DNA from: an uncultured Granulosicoccaceae bacterium
GTDB lineage: Bacteria; Pseudomonadota; Gammaproteobacteria; CALCKW01
Direction: 5' to 3'
DNA length: 13,350 bases
Assembly (NCBI GenBank): GCA_937941555.1
Contig: CALDHJ010000189.1
Span: 1 to 13,350, forward strand
In this document: piece after piece, positions 6,911 through 13,350 of the stretch
Numbering within the stretch: position 1 is the first letter of the stretch
How the letters are laid out: every line of letters starts with the position of its first letter
Program-made: the position numbers and the translations under genes
Notes under the pieces: model-generated
What the model saw: only the letters and a program-made list of their open reading frames with translations
What the model was told of the DNA's origin: nothing
Databases searched by the model: none

Positions 6911-7579
6911 ATGCGAATTGCTGTCATAGAGGACAATATCAGTCTCGCCAAGGCCATCGCCTATCGCCTGCGCGATCGGGGGCATGCGGCGGATGTGTTG
7001 CACGAAGGCCTGGCCGCAGATCAGTATCTGCGCGACGAAGGCGCGGACCTGGTCGTGCTCGACATCAATTTGCCGGGACTGAGCGGGCTCGACATTCTGC
7101 GATCGCTGCGTGCGCGTGGCAGCGGGGTGCCGGTGATCCTGCTGACGGCGCGTGGACTCACCGACGAGCGCATTGCCGGCCTTGATGCCGGTGCCGATGA
7201 CTACCTGACCAAGCCCTTCGACATGGAGGAACTTGAAGCGCGCATACGGGCGTTGTCTCGCCGCAAGGAACTCGAGTACACAGCGGTTGAAACCATCGGG
7301 CTGCTGTCCTTTGATCGCAGCGCCCGCTCCGTGAGCGCTGACGGTGAACGCCTGGCCGTCTCTCGTCGAGAGATGGCGGTGTTCGAGTGTCTACTCGATC
7401 AGCGGGGCCGCATTGTGTCCAAGGACCGCTTGCTCGATCAGGTTTACGGGGTTGGTGCCGACGTTGAGGCCAGTGCGATCGAACCGCACGTCTCGCGCTT
7501 GCGCGGTCGCCTGAAAGGGCACGGTGTGGTGATCAAGACCGTGCGTGGGCTTGGGTATCTGTTGGATGTGGAACGGTGA
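6911..7579 (+). CDS. tctD: OmpR-family response regulator, TctD-like
   Basis: A 222-residue response regulator. Residues 1-115 are a complete receiver: acidic pair Glu7-Asp8, phosphoacceptor Asp51 in VVLDINLPGLSG, Thr79 in ILLTARG and Lys101 in LTKPF. Residues about 128-220 form the winged-helix DNA-binding domain of the OmpR/PhoB type (ending KTVRGLGYLL). The family-typical start MRIAVIEDN fixes ATG 6911; an in-frame ATG at 6848 would add 21 unlike residues and neither has a good ribosome binding site. Its stop overlaps the kinase start. Its position divergent from a tctC-like gene indicates that it controls the transporter in response to substrate, as TctD does in Salmonella. The gene symbol rests on context and architecture. 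Confidence 0.88.
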   Translation: MRIAVIEDNISLAKAIAYRLRDRGHAADVLHEGLAADQYLRDEGADLVVLDINLPGLSGLDILRSLRARGSGVPVILLTARGLTDERIAGLDAGADDYLTKPFDMEELEARIRALSRRKELEYTAVETIGLLSFDRSARSVSADGERLAVSRREMAVFECLLDQRGRIVSKDRLLDQVYGVGADVEASAIEPHVSRLRGRLKGHGVVIKTVRGLGYLLDVER

Positions 7580-8940
7580 TGCACGCATCCCGCTCGCTGC
7601 GTATTCGCCTGTTCATTCTGATCCTTGCACCGTTGGTGCTGATTGCCTCGCTGTTGGGAGTCTGGCGATACAGTGTGGCGAAACACACGGCGGACAGCGT
7701 GTTTGATCGCGCCCTGCTGTCTGTGGCACTCGCGGTGTCGAGAGACGTCACCGTGTCAGGCGGTGACTTGCTGTCACCGACGACGCGCGATCTGATCACT
7801 GAGGCGGCGGGTGGGGACGTGTTCTACCATGCGACCGGGCCGGCCGGGATGTACGTCGCCGGATACAGCTACCCGCCGATCACGCGAAGCAGTCGCATCG
7901 ACTACACGCCGACATACAGCGATGCGATCTACCGCGACAGGCCGGTTCGCGTGTTGCAATTGACCGAATCAGTGAGTGTTGATGGGTTGACCGGTGACGC
8001 GACGGTCACGGTTTGGCAGCACGCAAGTGAGCGCCAGGCCCTGGCCACTGCGCTGGCATTACGGGCGGCGGCACTGATGGGTGTCTTGCTTCTGACCCTC
8101 GCCATTGTGGTGTGGTTCGGCGTCCAGCGCGGTTTGCAACCCTTGATGCGGCTCGAGGATGCGATCTCGTCTCGCTCGCCCCACGACCTCAGCACGATCA
8201 AACGTGCGGTACCTGTCGAGGCGCACGGAATTGTCGCCACCCTCAATCGATTGTTCTCGCAGCTGCGCGACAGCATGGCCGCGCAGCAAGTATTTATCTC
8301 TGAGGCGGCGCACCAATTGCGAAATCCCGCGGCCGCGGTGTTGTCGCTCGCCGAAGCGGCGCGCGATATGGACGACCGTGCCGAGCGGGAGAGGCGGCTG
8401 GACGATCTCGTGTCTGCAGCGCGTGATTCGGCACGCGTCACCGAGCAATTGTTGTCACTCGAACGAACGCGTCTGACGCGCGACGATGCGCATACGGAAG
8501 TGTCTGATTTGAACACGATCTGTCGCGAAGCTGGTGCCGTTGCCGGTGTGGCCGTGCTGTCGCGGGATGTCAGCTTCGAGCTCGTATTGCACCCGGCGCC
8601 GCTGCCAGTCGTGGTCGACGCCGTACTTCTCACCGAGGCGATCAAGAACCTCATTGACAACGCCCTGACCCACGGAGGGACGGGCTTGACAAATATTGTG
8701 GTCAGCACCGAACGGATGGGCGACCTGGCCGTGATCTCTGTGGCGGATGATGGTGTTGGCTTGTCACCAGACGACTACGGGGCAGCGGTCGGGCGGTTTA
8801 CCCAGGTAACTCCCGGTTCGGGCAGCGGGCTTGGCCTGTGTATTGCGCATTCCGTCGCCGAGAGGCACGGCGGGAATCTCACGATTCACCGTGTGAAACA
8901 CGGTGCGAGATTGTCAATGGATCTGCCGATTGCGCGCTAA
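7579..8940 (+). CDS. tctE: Sensor histidine kinase, TctE-like
   Basis: A 453-residue inner-membrane kinase. Residues about 9-30 are the first membrane helix, 31-158 a periplasmic sensor region of the 2CSK/TctE type, and 159-182 the second helix. A HAMP-like segment follows (183-235), then the dimerisation helix with phosphorylatable His245 in FISEAAHQLRNP, and the ATPase domain with the N box around Asn357-Asn361 (IKNLIDNALTHG), G1 DDGVGL (390-395) and G2 GSGSGLGL (413-420). All catalytic motifs are present. The TGA of the regulator overlaps ATG 7579 by one base, so the two are translationally coupled; GTG 7576 would add one residue. It should sense an external carboxylate, either directly or with loaded TctC, and phosphorylate the adjacent regulator. 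Confidence 0.88.
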   Translation: MHASRSLRIRLFILILAPLVLIASLLGVWRYSVAKHTADSVFDRALLSVALAVSRDVTVSGGDLLSPTTRDLITEAAGGDVFYHATGPAGMYVAGYSYPPITRSSRIDYTPTYSDAIYRDRPVRVLQLTESVSVDGLTGDATVTVWQHASERQALATALALRAAALMGVLLLTLAIVVWFGVQRGLQPLMRLEDAISSRSPHDLSTIKRAVPVEAHGIVATLNRLFSQLRDSMAAQQVFISEAAHQLRNPAAAVLSLAEAARDMDDRAERERRLDDLVSAARDSARVTEQLLSLERTRLTRDDAHTEVSDLNTICREAGAVAGVAVLSRDVSFELVLHPAPLPVVVDAVLLTEAIKNLIDNALTHGGTGLTNIVVSTERMGDLAVISVADDGVGLSPDDYGAAVGRFTQVTPGSGSGLGLCIAHSVAERHGGNLTIHRVKHGARLSMDLPIAR

Positions 8941-9106
8941 TCATCTGTTTTTTCTGACACTGAAAGACCTGGTGCCGGAAAGTGTTCCACGTGTGAAAAA
9001 CCATACTTGCAATATCTGAAAAATATTTTCAATTTGTCGGTTGATTCGGTCGCGCTGCGGGCGCAAGATTGCCTTCCGACCGGTGATGTGCAGGGGGATT
9101 TCGGAG
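8941..9106 (+). promoter_or_regulatory. AT-rich leader before the VirD4-like gene
   Basis: The stretch 9001-9036 is strikingly AT-rich compared with its neighbours and contains a dyad, TGAAAA (9017-9022) and TTTTCA (9026-9031), around ATA. It probably includes the promoter of the downstream ATPase gene, although no clean -35/-10 pair stands out. A T-run at 8948-8953 follows the kinase stop but no good stem precedes it. Near the right end AGGGGGA (9092-9098) is the ribosome binding site for ATG 9107. Confidence 0.4.
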
Positions 9107-10492
9107 ATGGCGAGCCGACAGAGACCACACGACCCGATCGGCACGGGTGCACACCGATTGCCCGTTGGCTGGTGCGATATGCAGAGCGACACCCTCAAGG
9201 CGCCCGGTGAGCTGATCGATGCTGATCCAGAGGGGCATGCGTTGACAGTCGCGAAGACCGGCGGTGGAAAATCCCGTGGATGTTCCATACCTGCATTATT
9301 GAGCTGTCGTGGCTCGATGGTCGTGCTCGACATCAAGGGTGAACTCTACAATGTCACGCAGCGACGACGACGGGAGTTGGGTCAGCGCGTGGTGCGTCTC
9401 GATCCCTGGCGGGTGTGCGGCAACGGGGGTGACAGCTTCAACCCGTTTGACATTTTGTCCCTGCCGGGGTTGTCGTTGGAAGACGAATGTTTGAGCATGG
9501 CGGAGAACATTCAGGGTCGTGCATCCTTCAGCAAGGACCCCTTTTGGGATGAGTGTGCAAAAAGTCTGCTCGCCGGATTGATTGCCTTTGCGGCAACCGA
9601 GAACAACGCAGTCTACCCACGCGCTCTGAGCACGCTGCGCGCACTCTTCACCGACACCCGGTTCGAACAGCTGCTGGCGCAGGCCCTGGACGGCGGCAAT
9701 ATTCAAAGCGAGCTGGCCCGTGCCGAATTTGTGGCCTTCCTGTCTCACGCCGACAACAGCACGCGACCATCGGTCAAGTCCACGGCCCAGTCACTGGTCA
9801 GGCAATTCGCGACACCGGATGTGTGCGCCGCGACCGATAACAGCAGCTTTGCGCTCCGCGATTTCATTGACGGCGAGCCGATGACCATTTACCTGGTTGT
9901 GCCGATCGACAAAGTGCACAGTCACGGCGCGGTGCTGCGATTGTGGCTCAATGCGTTGATGCGTGCGCTCACACACCGCAGCCACCCGCCGCCCGAACGC
10001 ACCGTGTTTCTGATCGACGAGGCCGGCTCGGTCGGCCACCTGGAGTCGCTCAGCAACGCCACGGTGTTCATGCGCAGCTACGGGGTGCAGGTGTGGACCT
10101 TCTGGCAGAGCTTCAGCCAGATCAAACAGCATTACGGTGCCGACTGGCGAACCATCGTCGACAACGCGGCAACCCTGCAGGTGTTCAGCGCCGCCAACTA
10201 CGCCGTGGCGGCAGAATTCGCCGCGTTGCTCGGTGAATACAGCGCGGACGACATCCTTGCCCTTCCGAAAGACCGCGCCCTGGTCCGCCGTGACCCGGCT
10301 GAGGGTGTACTCGATGTGCGCCGGGTCGACTACATCAACGATCCGATTTTTCGCGGCCAGTTCGATCCCAATCCGTTTCACCGCACAGCGATTGAAACGC
10401 CACCGTCACAGGACGCCTTGCCAGACAACGTCCTCCCGTTTCGGTTGACGCCGGAACGCGATGAGCCGACGCCCGAACCCGAACCGGTCTGA
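9107..10492 (+). CDS. Solitary VirD4/TraG-like coupling-protein ATPase without membrane domain
   Basis: A 461-residue P-loop ATPase of the type IV coupling-protein family. Walker A is AKTGGGKS (49-56), with Ala in place of the first Gly as often in VirD4. The next segment, IPALLSCRGSMVVLDIKGELY (61-81), is the classic VirD4/TraG signature, as is GQRVVRLDPW (92-101). Walker B is VFLIDEAGSVGHLE (300-313) with Asp304-Glu305, and WTFWQSFSQIKQ (330-341) is a TraG-type sensor motif. Full-length VirD4 has two N-terminal membrane helices and is usually 550-700 residues; here the N-terminus is soluble. ATG 9107 has AGGGGGA eight bases upstream. The C-terminus is Pro/Glu-rich (TPEPEPV). No relaxase, VirB gene, integrase or repeat is nearby, so it may be a remnant of a mobile element or a repurposed DNA or protein pump. 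It converges on a cytochrome gene. Confidence 0.85.
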   Translation: MASRQRPHDPIGTGAHRLPVGWCDMQSDTLKAPGELIDADPEGHALTVAKTGGGKSRGCSIPALLSCRGSMVVLDIKGELYNVTQRRRRELGQRVVRLDPWRVCGNGGDSFNPFDILSLPGLSLEDECLSMAENIQGRASFSKDPFWDECAKSLLAGLIAFAATENNAVYPRALSTLRALFTDTRFEQLLAQALDGGNIQSELARAEFVAFLSHADNSTRPSVKSTAQSLVRQFATPDVCAATDNSSFALRDFIDGEPMTIYLVVPIDKVHSHGAVLRLWLNALMRALTHRSHPPPERTVFLIDEAGSVGHLESLSNATVFMRSYGVQVWTFWQSFSQIKQHYGADWRTIVDNAATLQVFSAANYAVAAEFAALLGEYSADDILALPKDRALVRRDPAEGVLDVRRVDYINDPIFRGQFDPNPFHRTAIETPPSQDALPDNVLPFRLTPERDEPTPEPEPV

Positions 10493-10497
10493 CCGTT

Positions 10498-10548
10498 CCC
10501 GCCGCTGACGCGGGTGCGATCGTGTGGCGCCAGTCGCAGTGTTGGCGC
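10498..10548. terminator. Two small stems between convergent genes
   Basis: CCCGC (10498-10502) pairs with GCGGG (10510-10514) across a 7-base loop, and GCGCCA (10527-10532) pairs with TGGCGC (10543-10548) across 10 bases. They occupy the 65 bases between the stops of the VirD4-like gene and the facing cytochrome gene. No T-run follows on either strand, so terminator function is only suggested by place. Confidence 0.3.
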
Positions 10549-10557
10549 GACGAGGGC

Positions 10558-10986
10558 TCAGGAGTGCGGTGGGTTGCGCTCTGCCTGGATGGCCTTGATG
10601 TCGTCAGGCCAGGTCGAGCGGATGAACGCGAGCACGGACAGAATCTCGTCGTCGGAGAGGGTGTTCGCGAAAGACGGCATACCACTTGTCATGTCGGTGA
10701 TGCCACGCGCCGCCATGACGGCCGCACCGCCGAATTTGGTGTAGTAGAAGAGATACTGGTTGTCGTGGTGCCAGGTGTGGCCGGTCTCGTCGTGGGGCGG
10801 AGCCGGCAGCTGACCGAGCGCGTTGCGGGAGCGCCAGTCGGGTTGCCCCTCGAGTTTCGCACCGTGGCAAGCCGCGCAATTCTGTTGGTAGACGTGCGCG
10901 CCGGCGTGAATGTCATGCCCGTCGAGTTCGTGGTTTGCAAAAGTAGGTGCGATGGACAAGGCACCAATCAACCAGAAAAAAATCAT
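10558..10986 (-). CDS. Periplasmic monohaem cytochrome c
   Basis: A 142-residue class I cytochrome c. Haem attachment is CAACH (Cys37, Cys40, His41), and Met103 in SGMPSFA is the likely sixth ligand; the C-terminal helix follows (LSDDEILSVLAFIRSTWP). Residues 1-18 (MIFFWLIGALSIAPTFA, then N) look like a signal peptide, but the n-region has no Lys or Arg, which is unusual. No in-frame alternative start with a charged n-region was seen just upstream. His-rich loops (HDETGHTWHH, 65-74) are present. It is the last gene of the copper cluster, 48 bases after copD on the same strand. It probably carries electrons in the periplasm; the partner is unknown. It resembles the cytochromes found beside copper-resistance genes. 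Confidence 0.85.
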   Translation of the reverse strand: MIFFWLIGALSIAPTFANHELDGHDIHAGAHVYQQNCAACHGAKLEGQPDWRSRNALGQLPAPPHDETGHTWHHDNQYLFYYTKFGGAAVMAARGITDMTSGMPSFANTLSDDEILSVLAFIRSTWPDDIKAIQAERNPPHS

Positions 10987-11034
10987 GTTGAGTAGTCTCT
11001 GAAGATGTATGCGGGATTACCGTTCGTGTGTCAT

Positions 11035-11880
11035 TCAGCCAGGCGGAGTCACGCTTGTGGATAGATACGCAGTCGTAAGCACAATGGCGTGTACTGCAAT
11101 CCATTCCTTATTGATCGAGGCGATGAGGGCGTCTGCTGCAGAGCGATTGTTTTCGGAAAGACCGGGAACAAGTCTCAACTTGTTCCATGCGGCTAACGCC
11201 AGTAAAGACGCAACCAGGGCGGTTTTCAACAACAGTGCCCAACCATACGGCTCTGTAAAAAGCGCGCGAATCGAACCAAGTTGCGTGTAGGCGAGTACCG
11301 CGCCCAGTGCCAGCAACAGTGGCACGCTCCAACTGGCAAAGGCACCGAACCCGACTGCAAGTTGATATCCGTCTGTGTAGCTATCGGTATCAGCCAGCAT
11401 GTTCTTCAGGGGTGTCAGCACACCGATCCATATTGCCGCTGCGCCAACGTGCACAGCCAGAACCATTGGCAGCCAAAAGTGTTCTGAAGTCGATGTGTGG
11501 CCGACGTATGGGAAAGAGGCAATTGCCAGAATACTGCCAACTGCACCCAGCACAGCTCCAAAAGGTGTCGCGTTGCCGGCGAAAAGAAGCATCGTGAGTC
11601 CAACCACGCGCAATGCCAAAGCAGTGCCGACAGGTGTTGCCCAGATAAGCGCCAACAGATCGGTGTCAATGACACTCTGCCACTCGCCAGTGAGTTCTAC
11701 CGCTTTAAGAGCAAATGACATGATCGACGCGGCGATTGCGAGCGTTGCAAATCGCTGTGCCCTAACGCGTTGTAGTGGGAATCGGAACAGCGCGGACGTG
11801 ATCACTGTGCCAACCGACATCAACAGGCCCAGCAGCATCGCGTAGTGGAGCAGAGTGTTGGTTGCCGTCCAGAGGAACAT
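11035..11880 (-). CDS. copD: CopD-family copper membrane protein
   Basis: A 281-residue inner-membrane protein with about eight hydrophobic helices, the usual length of CopD. Family features are GHTS with His128, the helix LAVHVGAAAIWIGVLTPL (141-158) with His144, and the C-terminal EPYGWALLLKTALVA (210-224) followed by LAAWNKLRLVP (229-239). CopD is implicated in copper uptake into or across the inner membrane, usually together with periplasmic CopC. Its ATG lies 6 bases after the copC stop, with no ribosome binding site of its own, so translation is probably coupled to copC. Base composition here is lower in GC than in the genes on either side of the cluster core. Confidence 0.9.
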   Translation of the reverse strand: MFLWTATNTLLHYAMLLGLLMSVGTVITSALFRFPLQRVRAQRFATLAIAASIMSFALKAVELTGEWQSVIDTDLLALIWATPVGTALALRVVGLTMLLFAGNATPFGAVLGAVGSILAIASFPYVGHTSTSEHFWLPMVLAVHVGAAAIWIGVLTPLKNMLADTDSYTDGYQLAVGFGAFASWSVPLLLALGAVLAYTQLGSIRALFTEPYGWALLLKTALVASLLALAAWNKLRLVPGLSENNRSAADALIASINKEWIAVHAIVLTTAYLSTSVTPPG

Positions 11881-11886
11881 GGTGGT

Positions 11887-12240
11887 TCAGAAATTCTGAA
11901 ATTGAAAGTGGAGTTGACCCTTTAATGCATGGCCGTCCGAGCCCAGTGCCCGCCAGTCGACAGTGTATTCGCCTGAATTACCCGGTGGTATGGCCATTGC
12001 AAAATGGGTCTTGAATCGCTTGAAATTCGAAATGTCTATCTTTGCGTTGGTGCCGTCAGGAGAAGTCAGGGTCACGCGTGTCAGGCGAACAGGGTTCTTG
12101 AACACGAAGTTCAGGTCACTTGGCCATTCCGTCACGACAGAGCCGTTCGCTGGTGTAGATGTGGTCAGCGGCGAATGTGCAAAGACAACGCCTGTGATAA
12201 CCAAGAGGGTTGCGAGCGTACAAGCCAAAATCTGTTTCAT
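11887..12240 (-). CDS. copC: CopC-family periplasmic copper-binding protein
   Basis: A 117-residue protein with a signal peptide ending VVFA before His22, so that histidine becomes the first residue of the mature chain. CopC uses the N-terminal His for Cu(II) binding. The other expected ligands are in the SDGH motif: Asp102 and His104 (81 and 83 of the mature chain). The fold signatures SPANGSVV-like (TSTPANGSVV, 27-36), NPVRLTRVTL (49-58) and YTVDWRALGSDGHALKG (92-108) are present. The mature chain has only one methionine, so the Met-rich Cu(I) site of some CopC proteins is absent. ATG 12240 has AGGGA nine bases upstream; an upstream in-frame ATG at 12276 would break the signal peptide. It starts 16 bases after the preceding cytochrome stop and is followed directly by copD. 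Confidence 0.92.
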   Translation of the reverse strand: MKQILACTLATLLVITGVVFAHSPLTTSTPANGSVVTEWPSDLNFVFKNPVRLTRVTLTSPDGTNAKIDISNFKRFKTHFAMAIPPGNSGEYTVDWRALGSDGHALKGQLHFQFQNF

Positions 12241-12256
12241 CTCAATGGTTCCCTGG

Positions 12257-12691
12257 TCAGTAAATGCCGTTGGCACGCTGGATTGATCGAACGTATGCGA
12301 TGATCAGCTCCATTTCACCTCTGGATACGCTGCTGATTGCAGGCATGTCACCAAAACGCCAGTGGTGAGCACGGACACCTTGAGCAGCTGCGCGCTGAAA
12401 ACTCTCATCACCGTGGTGACTCGGTTCGTAGATCTTGTGCACAAGTGGAGGTGCAATTCCGTTCTTGCCTTGCGCATTTTCTCCGTGACAAACCATACAG
12501 TTGGCGTTGAAGTGTTGGCGGCCGCGTTCGGCGTCGACATTCAGTGACGAGGGGACAAACACTGTCACAATGGGCTCGCTGGATGCGCGCTGCATTTCCG
12601 CTTGTTCCTTTTCGATCCACAACACCACTGCGACAAGAATCAGTGTCGTCGCAGACAGCGCGAGGATCATCATTCGGTTGTTTTTTGCCAT
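12257..12691 (-). CDS. Membrane-anchored monohaem cytochrome c
   Basis: A 144-residue protein with an N-terminal anchor helix (about residues 7-25, after Lys3 and Arg6) and a periplasmic class I cytochrome c domain. Haem attachment is CMVCH (Cys65, Cys68, His69). Met116 in FGDMPAISSVS is the likely axial ligand, and ELIIAYVRSIQ forms the C-terminal helix. The pattern NANCMVCHGENAQGKNGIAPPL is typical of small cytochromes linked to copper or terminal-oxidase loci. GGA lies six bases before the ATG. It sits directly before copC (16 bases) and after the glutaredoxin-MauE gene (65 bases), all on one strand. Electron donation or acceptance near CopC is plausible but not shown. Confidence 0.87.
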   Translation of the reverse strand: MAKNNRMMILALSATTLILVAVVLWIEKEQAEMQRASSEPIVTVFVPSSLNVDAERGRQHFNANCMVCHGENAQGKNGIAPPLVHKIYEPSHHGDESFQRAAAQGVRAHHWRFGDMPAISSVSRGEMELIIAYVRSIQRANGIY

Positions 12692-12756
12692 CTGAATTCC
12701 AGTGATGAATCGCTAGTCTTGTCTGTAAATCGATAAATGGAAAGGCGTGAATTGCG

Positions 12757-13350
12757 CTATATGCCGCCCAACATCCAGATGGCCATGCCGACCATCATGA
12801 GGTTTTCAAGCAGCGATACAAACCCCAGCGGTACGTTGCGATCGCCCCCGACACAAGCGCACACGAGGTCGCGTTTGTCGAGGTAGACCGCCTTGAACAC
12901 GCTGATCGCGCCGATGCCGGCCGCGACCAGTGCGAGCGGCGCCGAGACCACGGTCAGTACGCCTGCGAGCATCAACAAGCCAGCTCCGGTTTCGATATAG
13001 GGGTAGACGTGGGCATAGCCTGGCCAGCGCTGGGCAAGCAGGTCGTAGCCTGCGAACACGCGGGCAAAGGAATCGATGTCCTGAAGCTTTTGCAGACCGA
13101 GCAGCACCATGGCCAGCGCGATGAACCAGGCTATCGTCTGCCCGGTGAAGACAATATCAAGCCTGAGCCAGGTCACGCACACCGCAAGCGCCGCGGCCAC
13201 GGCGAAAAGCGCGATCACCGGTCGGTAGCTGCGGCCGGGAGCGGCGTCGACAGCGACGCCGAGGTGCGCGCTCAAGGCTTCGAATCCACCGATCCGGTCG
13301 CCGGCGATGAAGGTCTGCGGCGTGGTGGGCACGTCGTGTTCGGCGAGGAA
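12757..13350 (-). CDS. Glutaredoxin-like/MauE-DoxX fusion membrane protein (partial, 5' end outside window)
   Basis: 197 residues are visible and the frame runs open through the window edge, so the N-terminus is missing. The visible start (FLAEHDVPTTPQTFIAGDRIGGFEALSAHLG) is the C-terminal half of a glutaredoxin fold: VPTTPQTFI holds the cis-Pro loop and GDRIGGFEAL the GGxxxL-type glutathione/helix segment. The CxxC active site would lie beyond the edge. About residues 40-197 form four hydrophobic helices of the MauE/DoxX type. They carry two cysteines in VCACVGG, then NVPLGFVSLLENLMMVGMAIWML. This fusion is known beside copper genes and is thought to handle thiol-disulfide exchange at the membrane. 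It is the first visible gene of the copper cluster and is richer in GC than the next three genes. Confidence 0.8.
   Translation of the reverse strand, partial: FLAEHDVPTTPQTFIAGDRIGGFEALSAHLGVAVDAAPGRSYRPVIALFAVAAALAVCVTWLRLDIVFTGQTIAWFIALAMVLLGLQKLQDIDSFARVFAGYDLLAQRWPGYAHVYPYIETGAGLLMLAGVLTVVSAPLALVAAGIGAISVFKAVYLDKRDLVCACVGGDRNVPLGFVSLLENLMMVGMAIWMLGGI

Noticed and set aside
7929..8708. Minus-strand open frame opposite the histidine kinase
   Set aside because: Ser/Arg/Thr-rich composition and no family match; the kinase on the plus strand has all catalytic boxes.
8887..8905. Stem CACCGTG/CACGGTG near the 3' end of the kinase gene as a terminator
   Set aside because: It is inside the coding sequence and no T-run follows it, so it is more likely incidental.
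9107..10492. A conjugative or integrative element around the VirD4-like gene
   Set aside because: No relaxase, VirB/Tra, integrase, att-like direct repeat or insertion sequence was found in the window; only the ATPase itself is supported.
1..13350. CRISPR array, tRNA, rRNA or insertion sequence
   Set aside because: No regularly spaced repeats, cloverleaf-like stretches, rRNA signatures, transposase or terminal inverted repeats were recognised on reading both strands.

Overview
The window looks like a chromosomal segment of a moderately GC-rich proteobacterium, most likely a marine or environmental gammaproteobacterium. That placement rests on gene content (TctC/Bug-type binding protein, TctDE-like two-component pair, CopC/CopD with c-type cytochromes, a MauE-type redox membrane protein) and on GC that looks near 60% in most coding stretches. 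The taxonomic guess is inference.

Layout. (1) 1-615: no recognisable gene; three inverted repeats cluster in front of a LysR-type regulator. (2) 616-2087, plus strand: the LysR regulator, then a small membrane-anchored DM13-domain protein. (3) 2109-6755, minus strand: a tripartite tricarboxylate transporter (TTT) locus. A TctC-like binding protein comes first, then one polypeptide that fuses the large membrane subunit TctA to a TctB-like small subunit, then, after a 337-base gap, a PrpF/GalD-family isomerase. (4) 6911-8940, plus strand, divergent from tctC: a TctD-like OmpR-family response regulator and a TctE-like histidine kinase with overlapping stop and start. (5) 9107-10492, plus strand: a solitary soluble VirD4/TraG-like ATPase with no other conjugation or secretion gene nearby. 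(6) 10558-13350, minus strand: a copper/electron-transfer cluster. In transcription order it is a glutaredoxin-MauE fusion (cut by the window edge), a membrane-anchored monohaem cytochrome c, CopC, CopD and a second monohaem cytochrome c.

How they may work together. Regions 3 and 4 read as one regulon: the kinase-regulator pair would sense an extracellular carboxylate and switch on its periplasmic capture (TctC), proton- or sodium-driven import (TctA-TctB) and double-bond isomerisation (PrpF-like enzyme). A substrate such as an aconitate, methylaconitate or oxalomesaconate fits the enzyme family but is not shown by sequence. Region 6 joins periplasmic Cu(II) binding (CopC) and a copper-associated membrane protein (CopD) to two cytochromes and a thiol-redox membrane protein, which suggests that copper handling is coupled to electron transfer in the envelope.

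Most of this is recognisable by family. The parts that look unusual are the fused TctA-TctB, the coupling of a PrpF-like isomerase to a TTT/TctDE regulon, 11-base-spaced direct repeats ahead of the response regulator, copCD placed between two cytochromes, and the orphan coupling-protein ATPase.
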